Notes under the pieces: generated by a model | The model's database searches: none | What the model saw: only the letters and a program-made list of their open reading frames with translations | What the model was told of the DNA's origin: nothing | Made by a program: the position numbers and the translations under genes | Part shown: in pieces, positions 60,301 through 64,000 of the stretch | Position numbering within the stretch: the first letter of the stretch is position 1 | How the letters are laid out: each line of letters begins with the position of its first letter | Assembly: GCF_905163445.1 (NCBI RefSeq) | Contig: NC_053185.1 | Location: 19,858,001 to 19,922,000, forward strand | Direction of reading: 5' to 3' | DNA: 64,000 bases | Source of the DNA: Pararge aegeria | Taxonomy: Eukaryota; Arthropoda; Insecta; Lepidoptera; Nymphalidae

Positions 60301-63149
60301 CCAGTGACAAGGGACAGCCAATAGACATAAATTAACGAGGAAATACAATTCGGACGCCCGCGATGTAACGTCTAACGTATTAAATTCGGGTCTTCTTTTA
60401 TACATTGGACATTGTATTATTGACGGGCGATTGGCGCAGTGGGCGCCGACCTTACTTTCAGAGTCCAAGGCTGTGGGGGCTGAAAAACTTTTCTAAGTTA
60501 TGTGCGTTTTAAGTAATTAAAATATTACTTGCTTCACAGGTGAAGGAAAACATCGTGAGGCAATCTACATGCCTACATCTACATTCTTAAAGTTGTGTGT
60601 AGTCCACCAAACCGCACTGGGCCAGAGTGTTTAAATACGGCTTTAACCCCATTTCAATCAGGGAGGAAACCCGTGCTGTGTAGTGGGCCGGAAATGGGTT
60701 GATGTCATCATGATGATGAAACCTTTTCTCGACCAAATAGAAAACGAGAAACTGGTCGTGAACGGCACATCTCGAAATTTCAACGGGTACTTACTACGGA
60801 TAACTGTAAAAAAGTGTCGTGCTGCAGCACTTCCGTTGCGTTTCTGTCCAAGAACTTGTAGCAGTAGTCCATCAGCGCGTCTAGGCCGTACAGCCTAGAA
60901 ATGAGACGATACATTTTTTTGGAAATAAATATACCTACTACGACAACACATACATCGCCATCTAGCCCCAAAGTAAGAGTAGCTTGTGTTATGAATATTT
61001 TCTCCTTCTTTTCGCGGAGAATAGCAAATTAAGCTTAATTTTCATAATGACACTGCCCTTGCCCAGTTGTGACCGCTATAGTAAATGGATCCGGTGCGGT
61101 GTTTGACACATGCCGTTGTTTTTAAATTTCTGAATTTTCTTTAGTCTTGGTCTGATGATTGGTTCAGTACGATACAGTCAAACGATGTAGCGTTATTACC
61201 ACCAGGCTAGACAGGAGAAATATCAGAAAAGCTCTTGGCGGGTATCGATCCCGGGACCTCCCACCGAGAAAACAGCGATCACAACTGCGAACTAACTAAT
61301 CTCTGAAACCAAATACAGATAGTATCTATACTAATTTTACAGAGCTGAAGAGTTTGTTTGGTTGAACGTTGAACGCTTACGTCAGCAACTACTGGTTCGG
61401 ATTGTGAAAACTTTTTGTGTCGAATAATCCAATAGTCCATATTCTAAATCTCTCGATAAGTTATCGAGGAAGGCTATAGGCTATATAACATTAAGTTACG
61501 ACGAGATAGGAGCGAATTATCAATAAAAAATATTGCTAAAACGGAAAGAAGTTTTTCTTTTGAAAGCATCGGAAGCTCGCAAAACGGTTAAAGCTATGTC
61601 AAAGTTAAACGATTAAAGTTATGCCACAATAATGTACGACAGAATTGTAACTCTTTAAAAGTTCTAAAATAAAGTCCGGAATAACATATGTCTATATTTT
61701 TAAGGTCGACTCATACGGGGGAGCGTTAGTGATTCTATAAAGGCGTACCTAGCGGCGTCGAGGACGGCGCAAACGTTCCTGAGCGCGAGCACCTGGCGCA
61801 GGTAGTCGGAGATGGCGGCCTCCAGCTCCTGGAAGTTGAACTGGTGCGCCAAGCCCAGCATGTCCAGCACCGTATCCTCGCGTAGCAGCGACAGTCCCAT
61901 GTGCCCTTGACCGGACCAGGGGGAAAATTTCAAAGTTTTTTTTATTTCTAGCTTTACACAAATGGGCAGAGATCGGTCAAAATGGCGCTGGACAGATGGA
62001 ATAGAACAAGATTCACAAGCATAATGCATGCGTACGACACCGGCGGGAAGAGGGGTAGTGACAACTGTATTTTGATCTTCCGTCATCGCACAGCGCAACC
62101 TATAATAATCTTTTTATATAAAAACACTTGTATTAAGAACATACAAATATTTTAGAAGTTTAAAGCTCGCGGAAGTTTATATCGCTTTTCTAGATGTTTG
62201 TTTTCGATGCTCTGCCCTATTGCTTCCGTACCGACTTTTATCGCTTTTATGTTATGTTATGCGTAAAATAAATTCATAAAAGTTATATAACAATACTTTA
62301 GAATGTATGTATATTTCCACTTACCCGAGTAAACATATCGTAACAAAGCTTTAAAAGCCTGGAGAGGCGCTTGCAACTCCACTTCCGCCTGAATGGGTAA
62401 AAGGAGCAATATTAAAACAGGGATAAAAAAAAAGACTATCTGCATAAATCCCTGCAAAACTTTAGCTTATATATTATGCTTAAGCTTATATATGTTATAC
62501 CACCTTAACAATAAACGTGGCATAACGTCGGTATAGTTACGCAGTATTTTATCACACTTCAACGTGTTGACATTAGTGAGGTGCTGTCACCTTTCAAATG
62601 TCAGAACATGACAAAAAATGCTAACTACTCCAACTTTATACGTATATAAATATTTATTTGTATCAGCTGTGAATATAAAACTGTTGGCTAAAATTGTCTA
62701 CTTTATATTACTATTACTATATTTCTATAAATATTAGTGTTGTAAAGATTTTTTGTGTAATTCATATCAGCATCCATATTAACATCCGCGTGAACTACAG
62801 AAAATCTTGCACCGTTAAAAAAATTAAGTAAGTTCGATCGAAAACTAGAGGTCAATAACCCTTAACAAAACCTTTTGTTTCCTCGGACCGTTCCTAAATG
62901 AATTCGCAACATGTTGCCGATATGAAAGATGGTTTTGTATTAAAGCCTAAGTCGATGAAAAAGGAAACATACCTGATTGGCTTCCCTCATGCCACCATAC
63001 AGCAGTGCCCTGAAGTAGTCACTGCTGGCGGCGAGGATCACTTTGTGTGCGGGGATGCGCTGCCCCTCCACGATGAGGGTCACATCCGAGTACTCTGAGG
63101 AGAGGCACAGAGACCCTATGTGCTCTGAGAGGTGGCCTAGAGAGACGTT
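48364..63149 (-). CDS. BTBD9: BTB/POZ domain-containing protein 9, partial at N-terminus, 13 exons
   Basis: Animal BTBD9 is a BTB-BACK protein linked to Cullin-3 ubiquitination and to iron/dopamine and sleep phenotypes. Exons in transcript order: 63149-62973, 62388-62325, 61905-61749, 60894-60795, 59638-59510, 58349-58190, 56455-56233, 54883-54724, 53582-53455, 52737-52498, 49876-49798, 49041-48888, 48515-48364. All phases agree, giving 640 residues. The BTB domain is in exons 1-3 (SEYSDVTLIVEGQRIPAHKV, YFRALLYGGMRE) and BACK in exons 3-6 (NVCAVLDAARLYGLDALMDY, VVRPFALVTPDMLLDAI). The first F5/8C discoidin domain follows (PEENVATVARGA, LLLWDRDNRSYAYFIEVSVD), then the second (NGDTEHYDWEQGYTCHQLGS, MLLWDCDYRHYSYYVEVS, RIVGTNNTVNEVFHLVHLEC). 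The Ser/Arg/Glu-rich tail ends EGYDD. Roughly 20 N-terminal residues are missing; no matching exon was seen in 63150-64000. Introns carry many SINEs and LINEs. Confidence 0.93.
48556..48815 (+). mobile_element. tRNA-derived SINE, near full length
   Basis: Head 'ttggctcagtgggcagcgac', then 'tgctttctgagtccaaggct', body 'cagtgtctgggtttttatct', tail 'ttactttgaggctagatgg' and an AT-rich end. It fills most of the last BTBD9 intron (48516-48887), antisense to the gene, ending about 70 bp from the exon 12 donor. Confidence 0.75.
49085..49420. repeat. Interspersed repeat family C, copy 1
   Basis: Shares 'actaatatcaaaagctgaac', 'ctcaggaactaggtactggt', 'aaaattctttcagcgttgg' and 'aagactataggctat' with 61330-61575 ('actaattttacagagctgaa', 'gaggaaggctataggctat'). 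Resembles non-autonomous elements frequent in Lepidoptera. BTBD9 intron 11. Confidence 0.5.
50096..52071 (-). mobile_element. 5'-truncated non-LTR retrotransposon with intact RT segment
   Basis: An open frame from about 52064 to 50460 (503 codons from the ATG at 51971) encodes most of a reverse transcriptase: FRPISILPFLSKVLEK, SGFRLGHSTVTAL, TLLDFSNAFNTVDY, AGVPQGGVLSPLLFAIFIN, the catalytic box YADD, then the thumb and C-terminal region ending KNAVKAYYLAL. The 3' UTR runs to a (TTATTA)n end near 50096. The endonuclease and gag-like ORF are missing; the frame is stopped just upstream, near 52065, so this is a truncated and probably inactive copy. The lack of internal stops indicates recent insertion. 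It lies in BTBD9 intron 10 in the sense direction. Jockey/CR1-clade by motif style; the exact clade is not resolved. Confidence 0.9.
53660..54178 (-). mobile_element. tRNA-derived SINE split by a later insertion
   Basis: The SINE 3' half is at 53660-53815 ('catctagccctaaagtaagc', 'gtgttatgggtactaagata') and the 5' half at 54043-54178 ('cagataaacgcccagacact', 'gggaatcgagcccacggcc', 'tgcgctaaccggctgtc'). Between them lie about 230 bp of AT-rich sequence ('acaggtttttacgtaaataa ... taatctaatctaatatac') that is not SINE. BTBD9 intron 8-9 boundary region. Confidence 0.65.
55400..55965 (-). mobile_element. tRNA-derived SINE split by repeat family A
   Basis: The SINE 3' part is at about 55405-55495 ('acatcgccatccagtcccaa', 'gatgaccgatgaatatattt') and the middle/5' part at about 55875-55965 ('aaatacttataacttataaa', 'cacccagacactaagaacat'). 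The family A repeat (55497-55865) is inserted between. The tRNA-like head is lost or unrecognisable. Confidence 0.65.
55497..55865. repeat. Interspersed repeat family A, copy 2, inside a SINE
   Basis: Homologous to 9500-9800 and again ending in a TATATA tract; contains extra internal sequence ('acagttcaaaaacaggagtg', 'ggtccagccatttcagagcc'). Its insertion in the SINE marks it as the younger element. Confidence 0.6.
57748..57970 (-). mobile_element. RTE-type LINE C-terminal and 3' end
   Basis: On the minus strand the frame reads KRSVGRPPTRWTDDIRRVAG, then SRWRQAAQDRVFWKSLQKTY and VQQWTSIG, then stop. This is the characteristic C-terminus of RTE-class LINEs in Lepidoptera. The 3' end is (GATGAT)n-like. 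It gives the identity of the more decayed relatives at 6180-6320 and 7298-7455. BTBD9 intron 6. Confidence 0.8.
58895..59170 (+). mobile_element. Decayed non-LTR reverse transcriptase fragment, antisense to BTBD9
   Basis: Plus-strand reading gives DLAKAFDCVDHNIFIKHLKF, then after frame shifts LNWF, an SDRQ-like remnant, and SVPLGSIFGPVLFII followed by a stop. These correspond to the RT core blocks usually written DLSKAFDCVDH and GVPQGSILGPVLFIIYVND. Several stops and shifts show it is dead. It lies in BTBD9 intron 5. Confidence 0.7.
60421..60476 (+). mobile_element. tRNA-like SINE head fragment
   Basis: Only the promoter-bearing head remains: 'gacgggcgattggcgcagtg', 'ggcgccgaccttactttcag', 'agtccaaggctgtggg'. 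The body is replaced by a different repeat ('aagttatgtgcgttttaagt' ... 'gtagtgggccggaaatgggt') that also occurs near 55190-55400 and 58440-58600. Confidence 0.6.
60480..60720. repeat. Interspersed repeat shared with 55190-55400 and 58430-58610
   Basis: Landmarks are 'gcgttttaagtaattaaaat', 'gtgaaggaaaacatcgtgag', 'ccaaaccgcactgggccag' and 'tagtgggccggaaatgggtt'. The 58430-58610 copy is inverted ('ttttccttcaccgtcgg'). Copies flank SINE remnants. Class unknown. Confidence 0.5.
60930..60995 (-). mobile_element. tRNA-derived SINE, 3' fragment
   Basis: Reverse-complement SINE tail 'catcgccatctagccccaaa' and 'gtaagagtagcttgtgttat'. It starts about 35 bp from the exon 4 acceptor of BTBD9. Confidence 0.65.
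61330..61575. repeat. Interspersed repeat family C, copy 2
   Basis: Same order of blocks as 49085-49420: 'gctgaagagtttgtttggtt', 'cagcaactactggttcggat', 'gaggaaggctataggctat', 'gcgaattatcaataaaaaat', 'acggaaagaagttttt'. Confidence 0.5.
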
Positions 63150-64000
63150 CTGTTAATGTACATTAATAATACTAACCAATATACATTGGACTTCTCTTTT
63201 TTGCGAGCAAAACGAGCAGGCGGGTCACCAGTCCCTTAGCACGGCGTTTGCACGCACGATATCGTAAAGCCGTTTTCGAATATCGAAACTGTGACGTCAG
63301 AGTAAAATGGAACTTACCTATCTGACTTTAAAACTAATAATTTGTCAAAATACCAAATGAGTAGTCAGAGAATTTGAGACTCTCACAAAAGTTAAATTAG
63401 GTATGTTTTACTTTGCAGTGAGTGTTTCAATAAACTAAGATTGCAAGCATACAAATCAAAAAATGACATCTTAAGTTGTACGAATGTAGGAAGGAGCATT
63501 TGTAAAATTAAACTCCAGTAGTATAAAATTATATTCATCAATCATTAGCCTAGGTATAATTGTCCCCTGATGGACTAAATGCCTCTCCCAACAGAAGGGT
63601 TTTCCCATCATCTGGGCAGATGGGTTGGTGATCACAGTAGCTGGAGCTAAAGAAATGTGCAAAGCTGTCATAAAAATATATGTATTGACAACCATAATTT
63701 CAGCTGTGTTCACATTCAAGGTGAAAGGGGGCCACAGATTACTATGGCAACATCCAAAAAAGTTACAGGCCTAGAACTATGAATAAATAATTTACACACA
63801 TATTGCGCCATTTCTCTACCTAGAGTATTACTATACTTTTTATGGGTGGTGCCCTTTCCAATTAGACTTTTTAAAATACTCCTTATAGCCCCTAATTATA
63901 GTTTTGACTAAAAATAATCTGACCCATAGATGTTGTGCAAGTTCCACTCCAAGTTCACCATGAACTGAACTACATTGTGAACTTAAGAGTTTGTATATGT
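63150..64000. other. Right edge: BTBD9 upstream intron, nothing recognised
   Basis: I searched the minus strand for the missing BTBD9 N-terminal exon (expected to encode about 20 residues ending just before NVSLGHLSEHIG) and found no candidate with a good ATG and donor. No other gene or element is supported. An 82-codon minus-strand frame at 63471-63719 has no recognisable domain. Confidence 0.5.

Noticed and set aside
61700..62098. A longer N-terminal extension of BTBD9 exon 3 (to an ATG at 62098)
   Set aside because: The reading frame stays open into the intron by chance. The AG at 61906-61907 restores the correct phase from exon 2, and the protein then matches the BTBD9 BTB-BACK region.
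1..64000. CRISPR array, operon, phage or other prokaryotic system
   Set aside because: No regularly spaced direct repeats with unique spacers, no Shine-Dalgarno-led gene strings, and abundant spliceosomal introns. The window is eukaryotic.

Overview
The window looks like nuclear DNA from a moth or butterfly. Gene bodies are split into short exons with GT-AG introns. Several exons are GC-rich against an AT-rich background. The non-coding DNA is packed with decayed transposable elements of types I recognise from lepidopteran genomes: tRNA-derived SINEs, RTE-type and Jockey/CR1-type non-LTR fragments, and short inverted-repeat elements. I infer Lepidoptera from this combination; no species can be named from sequence alone. 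All exon boundaries were placed by hand from splice signals, reading phase and family alignment from memory.

Layout from left to right: (1) 2806-12966 (+), a complete seven-exon heparan sulfate D-glucuronyl C5-epimerase (GLCE). (2) 12967-20757, intergenic and repeat-rich. (3) 20758-22397 (-), a small two-exon gene for a mitochondrial MLRQ/NDUFA4/NMES1-like (B12D family) membrane protein. (4) 23879-27434 and 29805-34341 (+), two three-exon genes encoding large, polar, Cys-patch proteins of about 1037 and 1115 residues. I do not recognise the family. Shared intron phases and conserved blocks show that the two are tandem paralogues. (5) 34869-39481 (-), a complete seven-exon PGAP3 (GPI-anchor remodelling), convergent with the second paralogue. 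(6) 41877-43037 (+), an intronless mitochondrial Obg GTPase (GTPBP10). (7) 48364-63149 (-), thirteen exons of BTBD9 (BTB-BACK-two discoidin domains); the extreme N-terminal exon was not found and may lie beyond the right edge.

The genes do not form a pathway. GLCE and PGAP3 both act in the secretory pathway, and the MLRQ-like protein and GTPBP10 are both mitochondrial, but adjacency here carries no operon-like meaning.

The most noteworthy items are the unrecognised tandem gene pair (with a ten-unit hexapeptide minisatellite in one member), the divergent MLRQ-like gene with an extended presequence, and a hAT-type MITE family whose three copies keep 8-bp target-site duplications, one with a SINE nested inside. 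Others are a perfect 32-bp hairpin just past the BTBD9 stop codon, a truncated LINE in a BTBD9 intron that has a near-identical 3'-end relative in a GLCE intron, and two SINEs split by later insertions.
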